NCBI GenBank assembly: GCA_947503155.1
Contig: CANNCL010000001.1
Span: forward strand, 496,001 to 560,000
Direction of reading: 5' to 3'
Length of the DNA: 64,000 nucleotides
Origin: an uncultured Erythrobacter sp.
GTDB lineage: Bacteria > Pseudomonadota > Alphaproteobacteria > Sphingomonadales > Sphingomonadaceae
Positions 8,381 to 17,796 of the stretch are shown here, in pieces; positions within the stretch are counted from its first letter, which is position 1, and each line of letters opens with the position of its first letter. The notes below the pieces were generated by a model. The model was not told the DNA's origin and made no database searches. It saw nothing but the letters and a program-made list of their open reading frames with translations. The position numbers and the translations under genes were made by a program.

Positions 8381-9217
8381 TCAGGCTCGCTCCGCCCCGG
8401 GTTTGGATTTGGGTTTGGGTTTGGGTTTGGATTTGGTGAACTCTGGCAGTTTGAGCGCCATCAGCAAAGCGCGAAGTTCCTGCCGCGCCACGAGATGACT
8501 GGTGCCCAAATCGCCCAACTGCCCTTTATCAAGCAGGGTCAGGCCAGAGGGAAACAATTCGCGGTAGATCACCCGTTCCGACAGGCCGTGGACGACGCGA
8601 AAGCCAACGCGCTTGGCCATTTCTGTCAAAGCGCGTTCGATCCGCGCCATATTGCGCGCCTCGGTGTAACCGGTCCGGTTGCGGACCACGATCCAATCCA
8701 TTTCAGGCCGGGCATCGCGCAATGTCGCTTTGCTGCGTTTCATCCGGGCCTCCCAGATAAGCTCTGCAAAGAACGACAATTTTTTCACTTTGAAACTTTC
8801 GGGATCGACCTGTCCGATCAAATCGAAATCGACGAAACTGTCATTCATCGGCGTGACCAAAGTGTCGGCATTTTCCACCGCGCACCGCGCAATCGGATCA
8901 TCGCGCCCGGGATTGTCGATGATCAGGAAATCGCAATCCTTCTCCAGCCGGTCAATCGCGACGAGCAATGCTTGTTCGCTGCGCCCTTTGAACACTTCGC
9001 AGGCAGGGGTCGGCAATTCGGTGCCCCGGCGCTCCATCGTGCTCAGCCGGTTTTCCATATAGCGATGCGTGGTGCGCTGGCGCGAATCGAGGTCCAGACA
9101 CGTGACCCGCGCGCCCATATAAGACAGCGCAACCGCGACATGCACCGCCGTAGTGGACTTGCCCGTCCCGCCTTTCTCGTTCGCAAAAACGATCCGGTGA
9201 GCAGTTTTGCGAGACAT
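8381..9217 (-). CDS. mipZ: Division-plane positioning ATPase MipZ (ParA family)
   Basis: MinD/ParA-like ATPase that in alphaproteobacteria forms a gradient from the poles and inhibits FtsZ there, placing the septum at mid-cell. The deviant Walker A motif NEKGGTGKST lies near the N-terminus and is followed by CLDLDSRQRT and later IDNPGRDD, all as in Caulobacter MipZ. The start at 9217 (MSRKTAH) is preferred over an upstream one at 9319 because family members begin just before the Walker motif. The C-terminal tail is a Lys-Pro repeat encoded by a hexanucleotide run at 8401-8436. Confidence 0.9.
   Translation of the reverse strand: MSRKTAHRIVFANEKGGTGKSTTAVHVAVALSYMGARVTCLDLDSRQRTTHRYMENRLSTMERRGTELPTPACEVFKGRSEQALLVAIDRLEKDCDFLIIDNPGRDDPIARCAVENADTLVTPMNDSFVDFDLIGQVDPESFKVKKLSFFAELIWEARMKRSKATLRDARPEMDWIVVRNRTGYTEARNMARIERALTEMAKRVGFRVVHGLSERVIYRELFPSGLTLLDKGQLGDLGTSHLVARQELRALLMALKLPEFTKSKPKPKPKSKPGAERA
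8401..8436. repeat. Hexanucleotide tandem repeat in the mipZ 3' end
   Basis: Six copies of a GTTTGG/ATTTGG unit on the plus strand. On the coding strand they encode the alternating Lys-Pro tail of MipZ. Length changes in units of six would keep the reading frame. Confidence 0.85.
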
Positions 9218-9335
9218 AGTTGCGGCTTTCTGTGTGGGAGTTTGGGTGAACATATATCGGCAGGACGCGTAGCGGCGGGGTATTACGTTTTGATTTGCGC
9301 TTTGAGCGCAGCGCTCCAAACGTCTATCGCACCCG

Positions 9336-9377
9336 CATTGTCTAAACCATCCATTGTCTAGACCAATGTCTAAACCA
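9336..9377. promoter_or_regulatory. Three direct repeats in the mipZ-panC intergenic region
   Basis: Three near-identical 14-mers occur on the plus strand: CATTGTCTAAACCA at 9336-9349, CATTGTCTAGACCA at 9352-9365 and CAATGTCTAAACCA at 9364-9377. They lie 38-80 bp upstream of panC, between divergent genes. Such spacing could suit a regulator binding in array, but they could also be a slippage-derived duplication. No known operator is recognised. Confidence 0.45.
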
Positions 9378-9414
9378 ACGCCTTGAGGCGGCTATTAAGC
9401 GAGGGGAAACATCC

Positions 9415-10269
9415 GTGCAAACAGCGCACACGCTCGATATGTTGAGAAAAGAGGTAGCGAGATTGCGCGCCGATGGATCGACGTTCGGCCTCGTTCCGAC
9501 AATGGGCGCTTTGCATGAAGGGCATTTGACGCTGGTCCGCCGCGCGCGCGAGGTTTGTGATCACGTTGCCGCGTCGATCTTTGTGAACCCGGCGCAATTT
9601 GGCCCAAACGAAGATTTGGACGCCTATCCGCGCCAGTTGGAGGCCGACGCCGCAATGTTGAAGGCGGAAGGGTGCGACTTGCTGTGGGCACCCGATGTGA
9701 CCGCAATGTATCCCGATGGCTTCGTCACCAATATCTCCGTCAGCGGCGTCAGCGAAGGTCTATGCGGAGCCTCACGCCCCGGACATTTCGACGGGGTCGC
9801 AACGGTGGTGTGCAAATTGTTCAATCAGGTGCTGCCCACCCATGCTTTCTTTGGCGAGAAGGATTTTCAGCAACTCGCCGTGATCCGGGCAATGGCGCGC
9901 GATCTCGACCTGACACAGCCGCATGTCCATTCGATCATCGGCGTGCCCACGGTGCGCGAGCCTGATGGCCTCGCAATGTCCAGCCGCAATCGGTATTTGT
10001 CAGATGCAGACCGGGCCGCCGCTGCGACTTTGCCGCGGGCGATGAAGGCGGCAATCGCGCGGTTTGAGGCAGGCGACGCCGCGGCCCCGGCCCTGGCTGC
10101 GCTCGAAAATGAGCTGCTGAGCGCGGGTTTCGTGAGCGTGGATTACGCGGTTTTGGCCGATAGCGCTTCGCTTGTGCCCCTTGCCGCGTTAAAGGGCACG
10201 CCAGCGCGCCTGATCGTTGCGGCGCGGATCGGCGGCACCCGTCTGATCGACAATATGGCGGCAGGCTGA
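9415..10269 (+). CDS. panC: Pantoate--beta-alanine ligase
   Basis: Condenses pantoate with beta-alanine using ATP, the last step of pantothenate (CoA precursor) synthesis in the cytoplasm. The 284-residue protein has PTMGALHEGH at residues 28-37 containing the HxGH-type nucleotidyl motif, FGEKDFQQL in the middle and MSSRNRYL later, all family signatures. The start is GTG at 9415, supported by GAGGGGAAAC five bases upstream and by alignment of the N-terminus to the family. A DUF475 gene follows on the same strand after 27 bp. Confidence 0.95.
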   Translation: MQTAHTLDMLRKEVARLRADGSTFGLVPTMGALHEGHLTLVRRAREVCDHVAASIFVNPAQFGPNEDLDAYPRQLEADAAMLKAEGCDLLWAPDVTAMYPDGFVTNISVSGVSEGLCGASRPGHFDGVATVVCKLFNQVLPTHAFFGEKDFQQLAVIRAMARDLDLTQPHVHSIIGVPTVREPDGLAMSSRNRYLSDADRAAAATLPRAMKAAIARFEAGDAAAPALAALENELLSAGFVSVDYAVLADSASLVPLAALKGTPARLIVAARIGGTRLIDNMAAG

Positions 10270-10296
10270 CCGGCTTTTCCTCAAGGACCACTGAAC

Positions 10297-11409
10297 TTGA
10301 AATACCTCTGGGACAATTTTGCCTTCAGCCTGATTTTCACTCTGGCCGCGCTGATCCTTGCCGGTTGGCTGGGTTATTCGGGCGGAGGTCTTTGGGCAGG
10401 CGCCTTTTCGATGATCTTCCTCGCCGGGGTATTGGGCGTGATGGAAACCTCGCTCAGCCTCGATAACGCCGTCGTAAATGCCTCTGTGCTCAAAGACATG
10501 GACCCCGTGTGGCAACAGCGATTTTTGACCTGGGGCATTTTGATCGCGGTGTTTGGGATGCGGATCGTGTTCCCGGTGCTGATCGTGGCGTTTGCCGCTT
10601 GGGTCAGCCCGTGGGAGGCAGTGACCATCGCGATCAGCGACCGCGAATTGTACGAAGAGACGGTGACCAATGCCCATATCGGCATTTCCGGGTTTGGCGG
10701 GGTGTTCTTGCTGCTGGTGGGCCTCACATTCTTCTTCGATGATGACCGCGAACATCTTTGGATCGCACCGATTGAACGGCCGCTCGCATGGCTCGCTAAG
10801 ATCCCGCTCGCCCCTTACCTTTTCACTGCGATTGCGGTGGGCGCACTGTGCTTGATGGTCGAAGGCGCAGACCGCACGACGTTCTTGATCGCGGGCTTTT
10901 CCGGCCTTGCGACGTTCTTTGCTGTCGAGTTAATCGGTAAATTTTTGGACGGCGACGTGGATGAGGCAACCGGCCAAGTTGCGCGGTCCGGCGCGGGCGG
11001 GTTTATCTATCTCGAATTCCTCGATGCTTCTTTCAGCTTTGACGGGGTGATCGGGGCCTTTGCGATCACCAATGATATTCTGCTGATCGCGCTGGGCCTG
11101 GGTATTGGGGCGATGTTTGTGCGCAGCATGACGATTGCCTTGGTCAAAGGCGGCACGCTGACGCAGTTTCGCTTTTTGGAACCGGGCGCGTTCTACGCGA
11201 TCATTGCGCTGGCCTGCATCATGCTGGCATCAATCCGCTTTCATGTGCCTGAGGTCATCACTGGCCTGCTGGGCGCGACCATAATTGGCATCGCTTTGTG
11301 GCATTCTATCCGTCACCAAAAACGCTTTCCCGAAGAATATGCCGAAGACGGCGATGCAGAGGCGATCTTGCCAAACGGCGCGGTTGTGAAGGACATTCAC
11401 ACGCAGTAG
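10297..11409 (+). CDS. DUF475 domain-containing integral membrane protein (TerC-related)
   Basis: A polytopic membrane protein of 370 residues with roughly nine hydrophobic segments. Two acidic membrane signatures, METSLSLDNAVVNA in the first quarter and DASFSFDGVIGAFA in the second half, are the internally repeated TerC-like motifs of the DUF475 family. TerC relatives are linked to metal-ion (including manganese) export and tellurium resistance; a transport role here is inference. The start is TTG at 10297, chosen because it follows AAGGACC and gives a normal N-terminus. It may be co-transcribed with panC. Confidence 0.85.
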   Translation: MKYLWDNFAFSLIFTLAALILAGWLGYSGGGLWAGAFSMIFLAGVLGVMETSLSLDNAVVNASVLKDMDPVWQQRFLTWGILIAVFGMRIVFPVLIVAFAAWVSPWEAVTIAISDRELYEETVTNAHIGISGFGGVFLLLVGLTFFFDDDREHLWIAPIERPLAWLAKIPLAPYLFTAIAVGALCLMVEGADRTTFLIAGFSGLATFFAVELIGKFLDGDVDEATGQVARSGAGGFIYLEFLDASFSFDGVIGAFAITNDILLIALGLGIGAMFVRSMTIALVKGGTLTQFRFLEPGAFYAIIALACIMLASIRFHVPEVITGLLGATIIGIALWHSIRHQKRFPEEYAEDGDAEAILPNGAVVKDIHTQ

Positions 11410-11458
11410 TGCTTGACGTGTCAGCGCCCTTGGTGGCAATGGCCGGTCCACTGAGCGG

Positions 11459-11532
11459 GCGGGTATAGCATAGTGGTAATGCTCTAGCCTTCCAAGCTAG
11501 CTAGAGGGGTTCGATTCCCCTTACCCGCTCCA
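11459..11532 (+). tRNA. tRNA-Gly (anticodon TCC)
   Basis: A 74-nt cloverleaf with acceptor stem GCGGGTA/TACCCGC, D-loop AGCATAGTGGTAATGC, anticodon stem CTAGC/GCTAG with anticodon TCC at 11491-11493, T-loop GGTTCGATTCC and an encoded 3' CCA. It reads GGA (and possibly GGG) codons. It stands alone between the DUF475 gene and the sulfate activation genes. Confidence 0.96.
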
Positions 11533-11651
11533 TTCTCCCACCCGGAATTGCCGGACCGCCCGCGCTCTGGTGGTTCAAGCACTCACAAACTTGCCCCTAC
11601 AAAAGCTTTTCTAGGTTTGCCGCTTCGTGCAGAGTGACTAGCTGCACCGTC

Positions 11652-12554
11652 ATGCAAAACCTAACCCATCTTCAGCGGCTCGAAGCCGAAAGCATCCATA
11701 TCTTCCGCGAAGTCGTGGCCGAGGCGGAAAACCCGGTCATGCTTTATTCGGTGGGCAAGGATTCGTCGGTGATGCTGCATTTGGCGCGCAAGGCGTTCTA
11801 TCCCGCGCCGCCGCCTTTCCCGATGTTGCATGTTGCCAGCGGGTGGGATTTTCAGGCGCTGCTGGAACACCGGGACAAGACGGTGAAAGAATACGGGCTT
11901 GAGCTGATTATTGCGCAAAACGAAGAGGCCGAAGAACAGGGCATCAACCCGTTCGACACCGGCAGCGCGCTCTATTCTCAGGCGCAGCTGACCGATCCGT
12001 TGAAACGCGCGCTGACAAGCCACGGTTTTGACGCGGCCTTTGGCGGCGGGCGGCGTGATGAGGAAAAGGCGCGCGCGAAAGAGCGCGTGTTCAGTTTCCG
12101 CACCGCCTCACACCGCTGGGATCCGAAAAACCAGCGTCCCGAATTGTGGAACCTCTACAACGCCAAGAAGAACAAGGACGAGAGCATCCGCGTCTTCCCG
12201 ATCTCCAATTGGACCGAACTGGATATCTGGCAATATATCGCGCTAGAAAACATCGACATTGTCCCGCTCTATATGTCGCAGCCGCGCCCTACGGTGGAGC
12301 GTGACGGCCTGACATTGGTGGTCGATGATGACCGTTTCCGGCTGGAGGAGGGCGAGGAGCCGGTGACCAAATCGGTGCGCTTCCGCACGCTTGGCTGTTA
12401 CCCGCTGACCGGCGCGACACAGAGCGACGCGACCGATATGTCCAAGATTATTCAGGAAATGCTTCTCGCGACCGGGTCCGAGCGGCAAGGCCGCGCCATC
12501 GACAAGGGGCAGAGCGCTTCGATGGAAGATAAGAAGGCGGAGGGGTATTTCTGA
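11652..12554 (+). CDS. cysD: Sulfate adenylyltransferase subunit 2
   Basis: Catalytic subunit of ATP sulfurylase; makes adenosine 5'-phosphosulfate from ATP and sulfate for cysteine synthesis. The 300-residue protein shows the PP-loop [13 protein letters not shown] near the N-terminus, the [17 protein letters not shown] segment and the terminal [11 protein letters not shown], all typical. The start at 11652 ([14 protein letters not shown]) matches the family; an upstream GTG at 11634 would add only six residues. Its stop overlaps the start of cysNC (TGATG). Confidence 0.95.
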   Translation: MQNLTHLQRLEAESIHIFREVVAEAENPVMLYSVGKDSSVMLHLARKAFYPAPPPFPMLHVASGWDFQALLEHRDKTVKEYGLELIIAQNEEAEEQGINPFDTGSALYSQAQLTDPLKRALTSHGFDAAFGGGRRDEEKARAKERVFSFRTASHRWDPKNQRPELWNLYNAKKNKDESIRVFPISNWTELDIWQYIALENIDIVPLYMSQPRPTVERDGLTLVVDDDRFRLEEGEEPVTKSVRFRTLGCYPLTGATQSDATDMSKIIQEMLLATGSERQGRAIDKGQSASMEDKKAEGYF

Positions 12555-14470
12555 TGAGCGCTCAAGACTCCTCCTTCCAAACAGACGCCCTCATCGCTGA
12601 TGATATCGACGCCTATCTTGAACAGCATCAGCACAAAAGCCTGTTGCGATTTATCACCTGCGGCAGCGTGGATGACGGCAAATCGACCCTGATCGGGCGG
12701 CTGCTTTACGATTCCAAAATGATCTTCGAAGATCAGCTCGCCGTGCTGGAAAGCGACAGCGCGAAACACGGCACACAAGGCGAAGAGATCGATTTTGCCT
12801 TGCTGGTAGACGGCCTCGCGGCGGAGCGGGAACAAGGCATCACGATTGATGTCGCTTACCGGTTTTTCACCACCGAAAAGCGCAAATTTATCGTCGCGGA
12901 TACGCCGGGGCATGAACAATATACGCGCAATATGGTGACCGGCGCTTCGACTGCTGACCTCGCCGTGATCCTTGTTGATGCGCGTAAGGGCGTGCTGCAA
13001 CAAACCCGGCGGCACAGCTATCTCGTGCATCTGCTGGGCATCAAACATTTGGTGTTGGCGGTGAACAAGATGGATTTGGTCGATTACGATTCTGCCACAT
13101 TTGACGCGATCGTCGCTGACTATTCCAAATTCGCAAAAGAAGCCGGGATCGAAGCTTTCACCGCGATCCCAATTTCGGGATTTAAGGGCGACAACATCAC
13201 CTCTGCGCCTTCCGCCAACACCGCTTGGTATTCCGGCCCCGCGCTGATCGAGCATCTCGAAAATGTAGAGATGGCGGCGACCGCGGCTCAAGATCGCTCT
13301 TTCCGTATGCCGGTACAATGGGTGAACCGCCCCGATCTCGATTTCCGCGGCTTTGCCGGGCAGATCACAGGCGGCACGATCAAACCGGGCGATCCGGTGC
13401 GGATTGTGCCCGCGGGCAAGACCAGCACGGTCAAAACCCTCTCCACATTCGACGGCGACCTCGATGAAGCGGTGGCGGGCCAATCGGTCACGATCACGCT
13501 CACGGACGAGGTTGATTGCAGCCGGGGCGACGTGATTGCGGCGGCTGGCGATCCGCCTGAAGCATCTGACCAATTCTGCTCCACGCTCGTCTGGATGGAC
13601 GAAACCGCGATGAAACCGGGGCGCGGATATTGGCTCAAAATCGGCAGCCAGATGGTCACCGCGACCATTCAACCGCCGAAATATGAGATCGACGTCAACA
13701 GCCTCGATCACCTTGCGGCCAAGACGCTGGAGTTAAACTCCATCGGCGTCGCAGAATTCGCGACCGACCGGCCCATAACCTTTGAACCTTATGCCAAATC
13801 GCGCGAGCTGGGCGGGTTTATCCTGATCGATAAATTCACCAATGCGACCGTCGCCGCCGGGATGATAGAATTCAGCCTGCGCCGCGCGCAGAATGTTCAT
13901 TGGCAGCCGACCACGATCACACGCGAAGATCACTCCGCGCTCAAAAACCAAAAACCGCGCGTCTTGTGGTTCACCGGGCTTTCCGGATCAGGCAAATCGA
14001 CCATCGCCAACGAAGTCGAAAAACAGCTCGCGGTGATGAACCGCCACACTTTCCTGCTTGATGGGGACAATGTGCGGCACGGATTGAACAAGGATCTAGG
14101 CTTTACCGAAACCGACCGGATTGAAAATATCCGCCGCATTGGCGAAGTCGCCAAACTGATGGCGGATGCCGGGCTGGTCGTGCTCACCGCCTTTATCTCG
14201 CCGTTCCGCGCCGAACGTCAGATGGTTCGCGAAATGCTGCCGGAGGGCGAGTTTATCGAAGTTTTCGTCGATACGCCGATCGAAGTGGCGGAACAGCGCG
14301 ATGTGAAGGGATTGTATAAGAAGGCTCGGGCCGGAGAGCTTAAGAACTTCACCGGGATCGACAGCCCTTATGAAGCGCCCGAAACGCCCGAAATTCGCGT
14401 CAATACGGTGGATATGACGCCGATAGAGGCTGCGGAATACATCATTGCTCAGATATTGCCGCTGAAGTGA
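12554..14470 (+). CDS. cysNC: Bifunctional sulfate adenylyltransferase subunit 1 / adenylylsulfate kinase
   Basis: Fusion of the GTPase subunit of ATP sulfurylase (CysN) with APS kinase (CysC), yielding PAPS. The 638-residue protein has the GTPase G1 loop GSVDDGKS near residues 37-44, G3 [12 protein letters not shown] and G4 NKMD, then elongation-factor-like beta-barrel domains. From about residue 465 comes the kinase domain with P-loop GLSGSGKST near 473-481 and the phosphate-acceptor region DGDNVRHGL. Fusion is common in alphaproteobacteria. It forms a tight operon with cysD and cysQ. Confidence 0.96.
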   Translation: MSAQDSSFQTDALIADDIDAYLEQHQHKSLLRFITCGSVDDGKSTLIGRLLYDSKMIFEDQLAVLESDSAKHGTQGEEIDFALLVDGLAAEREQGITIDVAYRFFTTEKRKFIVADTPGHEQYTRNMVTGASTADLAVILVDARKGVLQQTRRHSYLVHLLGIKHLVLAVNKMDLVDYDSATFDAIVADYSKFAKEAGIEAFTAIPISGFKGDNITSAPSANTAWYSGPALIEHLENVEMAATAAQDRSFRMPVQWVNRPDLDFRGFAGQITGGTIKPGDPVRIVPAGKTSTVKTLSTFDGDLDEAVAGQSVTITLTDEVDCSRGDVIAAAGDPPEASDQFCSTLVWMDETAMKPGRGYWLKIGSQMVTATIQPPKYEIDVNSLDHLAAKTLELNSIGVAEFATDRPITFEPYAKSRELGGFILIDKFTNATVAAGMIEFSLRRAQNVHWQPTTITREDHSALKNQKPRVLWFTGLSGSGKSTIANEVEKQLAVMNRHTFLLDGDNVRHGLNKDLGFTETDRIENIRRIGEVAKLMADAGLVVLTAFISPFRAERQMVREMLPEGEFIEVFVDTPIEVAEQRDVKGLYKKARAGELKNFTGIDSPYEAPETPEIRVNTVDMTPIEAAEYIIAQILPLK

Positions 14471-14481
14471 GAAATGCAGAA

Positions 14482-15219
14482 ATGACAGACGCCGAGCTGG
14501 CCGCGCATCTTGCCGAAATTGCCGGGCGCATCCTGATAGAGGTGCGGGGTTCTGGCGTGTTTGAGGGCAAGGCGCTGGGCAGTGCGGGTGATGCGACGGC
14601 CAATGAATTTTTGTGCCGCGCCCTGCGCGCGGCACGGCCCAATGATGGGTTGCTATCCGAGGAAGAAAAGGATGACGCCGCACGGCTTAACCACAGCCGT
14701 GTGTGGATCGTCGATCCCGTCGATGGCACCCGCGAATATGGCGAATTGCGCAGCGATTGGGCGGTGCATGTCGGATTGTCGGTGGACGGGATTGCAAGTG
14801 TCGGCGCGGTCGCCCTGCCCGGACTTGATGGCGGTTTGGTTTTGCGCACGGACCAAGTGGCGGACTTGCGCGAACCGGCCACCGCGCCGCGTTTCCTGGT
14901 CAGCCGCTCTCGCCCGGCTAAAGAAGCGCTGGCGGTGTGCAAAACGCTCGGCGGAGAATTGGTGCCGATGGGAAGCGCGGGCGCCAAGGCGATGGCGGTC
15001 GTGCGCGGCGAGGCGGAAATCTACCTGCATTCTGGCGGACAATATGAATGGGACAGCTGCGCCCCGGTCGCGGTGGCGCTGGCGCATGGCCTGCATTGCA
15101 GCCGCATCGACGGCACGCCAATCCGCTATAACCGGGCGGATACCTATCTGCCCGACCTGCTGATTTGCCGCCCCGAATATGCTGAGCGTGTGCTGAAAGA
15201 AGTCGCGGCGCTGAGCTGA
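14482..15219 (+). CDS. cysQ: 3'(2'),5'-bisphosphate nucleotidase, inositol monophosphatase superfamily
   Basis: Hydrolyses PAP, the by-product of PAPS reduction, and so protects sulfate assimilation. The 245-residue protein has the metal-binding signatures LLSEEEKDD, DPVDGTREY and, near the C-terminus, WDSCAPVAVALAHG. ATG at 14482 is preferred; a GTG at 14467 overlapping the cysNC stop would add five residues. Position directly behind cysNC supports the CysQ assignment over inositol monophosphatase. Confidence 0.9.
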   Translation: MTDAELAAHLAEIAGRILIEVRGSGVFEGKALGSAGDATANEFLCRALRAARPNDGLLSEEEKDDAARLNHSRVWIVDPVDGTREYGELRSDWAVHVGLSVDGIASVGAVALPGLDGGLVLRTDQVADLREPATAPRFLVSRSRPAKEALAVCKTLGGELVPMGSAGAKAMAVVRGEAEIYLHSGGQYEWDSCAPVAVALAHGLHCSRIDGTPIRYNRADTYLPDLLICRPEYAERVLKEVAALS

Positions 15220-15228
15220 TCCGGCAGA

Positions 15229-15840
15229 TTACTGCGCGGCTGGCGCGGCCTCTGCCGCTTGGCCGGTTTGCGCAGGCGGAACGATCAGCACTTCGACCCG
15301 CCGGTTAAGCGCGCGGCCTTCTTCATTCGGGGTGCCGTCTGGCAAAGCGTTAGGTTCCACCGGGTTTTGTTCGCCAAAGGCAATGATGGTGATGCGGGTT
15401 TCGGCAATATCCTTGCCAATCAGCCAATCACGCACCTGCTCGGCTCGCGCTCTGCTGGCGCGTTCATTGACCGCGTCGCTGCCGCCGGCATCGCTATGAC
15501 CGCGCAACGTGATCGGTCCGCCCAGCTCCAATTGCTCTGAGATAATCACCTTTTGCAATTCAAGCAGGGCCTCAGCATCCAGATCACTGCCGCCATCTGG
15601 AAAGCCAATAATCGTATTGAGCGGTTCCAGCGGCGCTGCGGGCAATTCGGGTTGCTCAATATCAGCGCGCAGGATCGAGACAGCCTCGCTCGGCTCTGAT
15701 GTAGGCTCCGATCCGGCCTCCGATCCGGGCGCAGCGGCCGGATCGGGATTAGGCGCGCCGGCGCTATCATCCCTGTTCAATTCGCAAGCATTGAGCGCGG
15801 CGAGAGCCAGTAATGCGATTGTGAAACGTCCTATTTGCAT
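15229..15840 (-). CDS. OmpA-family lipoprotein
   Basis: Predicted outer-membrane lipoprotein of 203 residues. The N-terminus is a lipoprotein signal with lipobox LNAC (Cys at residue 19). A Pro/Ser/Glu-rich linker with short repeats (SEAGSEPTSEPSEA) leads to a C-terminal OmpA-like peptidoglycan-binding domain, recognised by LRGHSDAGGSDAVNERASRA and ALNRRVEV. It likely tethers the outer membrane to peptidoglycan. It converges with cysQ and lies downstream of the antiporter gene on its own strand with a 21-bp gap. Confidence 0.88.
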   Translation of the reverse strand: MQIGRFTIALLALAALNACELNRDDSAGAPNPDPAAAPGSEAGSEPTSEPSEAVSILRADIEQPELPAAPLEPLNTIIGFPDGGSDLDAEALLELQKVIISEQLELGGPITLRGHSDAGGSDAVNERASRARAEQVRDWLIGKDIAETRITIIAFGEQNPVEPNALPDGTPNEEGRALNRRVEVLIVPPAQTGQAAEAAPAAQ

Positions 15841-15861
15841 CTTTTCCTCGCTGTCTTCTCA

Positions 15862-17730
15862 TTACGTCAGTTGGGGTTTGGCCGGGGTGTCACCGGGGCG
15901 CTTTCCCGATTTTTCGTCCGGCTTTTTCACCTGAGGCGGCGCGAAGGTGATGATGGTGTCGCCCGCGCGCGGTTCCGGTTTCGCCGCATGGGTGAAGAAC
16001 CGCAGCTTCCCTGTTTCGCGCACCAACAACAGCATCGTCGCGCTATCTGGCAATTTTTCCTGAGCGTCCTCGAAATCAAACTCGTCTGATAAACGCGTCT
16101 TTTTGAACACCCACCCTTCGCGTTGGCGTTTGTTTACATCGCCCACGCCAAAACCATCGTCGAACAAGGCGCGGCCGCGAATGCTTGCGGGCATGGAATG
16201 GCGATCTTCTTCATCGCTGCTTTCGCCCAATTGATAGACCATATCGCGCCCGATCTCATGCGCGAATTCGTTGCAGACCAGCGCGTTATACGCCTCGTTG
16301 TCGGTGGCCGCGACGAGCACTTGGAAGGGCGACAGGTCGAGATTGTGTTCGGTCGCTTCGTTCAAGATTTCGCCGTGATAGAATGGCAACCCCTCGCGGC
16401 GCGCGGCGCTGAGGCTTTGCCAGCTGGGATCGACGATCATGACCGGGGTCTTGAGCGCCTCCATCTGTTTCGCCAGTGCAATGGTCCACGGGGTCGATCC
16501 GACAATCAGCAGGCCGGGCCGCGATTTCCCCTTCACGCCCAGCAATTTGGCCGCGATGTTGATCGTAAATCCATGCGCAATCACGGTGATAATCACGACC
16601 GCAAAACTCAGACCAATCAGCAGCTGACCGCCTTCGATCCCCAAATCGCCCAGCCGCAATGCAAACAGGCCAGAAATCGCCACCAACACGATCCCGCGCG
16701 GGGCAATCCACGCCACGAACAAACGTTCATTCCAAGGTACATCCGTGCCGAGCAGGCTGATCAGCACAGTCGCCGGACGCACAAGGAACAACAGCGCGAG
16801 CAAGAACAAGAGCGGGCGGATGCTGGTTTGCGGGTTGAGATAGGCCATATCCTCCCATTTCAGCGAGGCGGACAGCAGGATGAAAATGCCTGAAACGAGG
16901 AGGATTGCGACGTTTTCTTTGAAGGGATGGATTGACCGAATACTGGACACATCGCGGTTCGCCAGAGTGATCCCCATCACCGTCACCGCGACCAAGCCGG
17001 CCTCATGCTCGATCATATTGGTGACCACAAACACGGCGATCACCGCCACGAACAAGACGGGCACTTTTAGATATTCGGGGATCGCCCCGCGCGGAAACAA
17101 ATAGGCGATGGCGCGCGCGGCGGCGTATCCGATAAGCCCCGCAAGGATCGCCGAAATGATCAATGGCGGCACAACATCGAGCAGCGACGCATCCGGGAAA
17201 TCATTGACCCTGCGGAAATATTCATACGCGATGACTGCACACAAAGCGCCAGTGGGATCGTTGACGATACCTTCCCATTTGAGGATCGAATTGGGGCGCG
17301 GTTGAATATTTGCTTGGCGCAGCAAGGGGATCACCACCGTCGGTCCGGTAACGATCAAGATGCCGCCAAACAGCACCGCGACCGGCCAGACAAGGCCCGC
17401 AATATAGAAGCCCGCCAGCGAGCCGAGCGCCCAGCCAACCAGCACACCGACAGTGGCCAAGCGCATGACCGCTTTGCCCGAATGGCGCAATTCGCGCAGA
17501 TCGAGGCTCAGCCCCCCTTCGAACAAGATGAGCGCGACGCCGACGCTGATCATCGGATCGAGCATGTCGCCAAAGGCTGCCTCTGGATCGATGAACCCGG
17601 TGATCGGCCCAGCGATAAAGCCGGCGGCCAGCATCAGCACAATTGCTGGCCAGCCTGTACGCCACGCAACCCACTGCGCGCCGATGCCAAGGGCACCGAC
17701 GGCGGCGATTACGACTGCTTGTGATTCCAT
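15862..17730 (-). CDS. CPA1-type cation:proton antiporter with C-terminal Rossmann (TrkA-N-like) domain
   Basis: Inner-membrane Na+(K+)/H+ exchanger of 622 residues. About twelve hydrophobic helices fill residues 1-395, with the ion-binding pair Asn-Asp at ~157-158 in EGIVNDPTG, the CPA1 (electroneutral) hallmark. From about residue 405 a Rossmann-like domain follows (RPGLLIVGSTPWTIALAKQM), similar to RCK/TrkA-N nucleotide-binding regulators. The last ~80 residues resemble a small C-terminal regulatory domain. It probably serves pH or ion homeostasis, gated by a nucleotide. Confidence 0.88.
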   Translation of the reverse strand: MESQAVVIAAVGALGIGAQWVAWRTGWPAIVLMLAAGFIAGPITGFIDPEAAFGDMLDPMISVGVALILFEGGLSLDLRELRHSGKAVMRLATVGVLVGWALGSLAGFYIAGLVWPVAVLFGGILIVTGPTVVIPLLRQANIQPRPNSILKWEGIVNDPTGALCAVIAYEYFRRVNDFPDASLLDVVPPLIISAILAGLIGYAAARAIAYLFPRGAIPEYLKVPVLFVAVIAVFVVTNMIEHEAGLVAVTVMGITLANRDVSSIRSIHPFKENVAILLVSGIFILLSASLKWEDMAYLNPQTSIRPLLFLLALLFLVRPATVLISLLGTDVPWNERLFVAWIAPRGIVLVAISGLFALRLGDLGIEGGQLLIGLSFAVVIITVIAHGFTINIAAKLLGVKGKSRPGLLIVGSTPWTIALAKQMEALKTPVMIVDPSWQSLSAARREGLPFYHGEILNEATEHNLDLSPFQVLVAATDNEAYNALVCNEFAHEIGRDMVYQLGESSDEEDRHSMPASIRGRALFDDGFGVGDVNKRQREGWVFKKTRLSDEFDFEDAQEKLPDSATMLLLVRETGKLRFFTHAAKPEPRAGDTIITFAPPQVKKPDEKSGKRPGDTPAKPQLT

Positions 17731-17796
17731 CGAAATAGTTATTGTCCTCGCATCACCAACGTCTGGAGTGACTGGGATGTTCCTCGATTTACGTTG

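Noticed and set aside
8401-8436. Possible CRISPR-like array
   Set aside because: Six-base units without spacers; a simple coding repeat. No cas genes or repeat-spacer pattern anywhere in the window.
8381-9217. Possible plasmid or chromosome partition parA
   Set aside because: No parB follows and the motifs around the Walker A region match MipZ rather than ParA.
8144-9361. 405-codon plus-strand frame
   Set aside because: Antisense to mipZ and the J-domain gene; contains a FGFG run that is only the mirror of the Lys-Pro repeat.
12452-13711. 419-codon frame on the minus strand
   Set aside because: Entirely antisense to cysD/cysNC, which have full family motifs; no ribosome binding site or domain.
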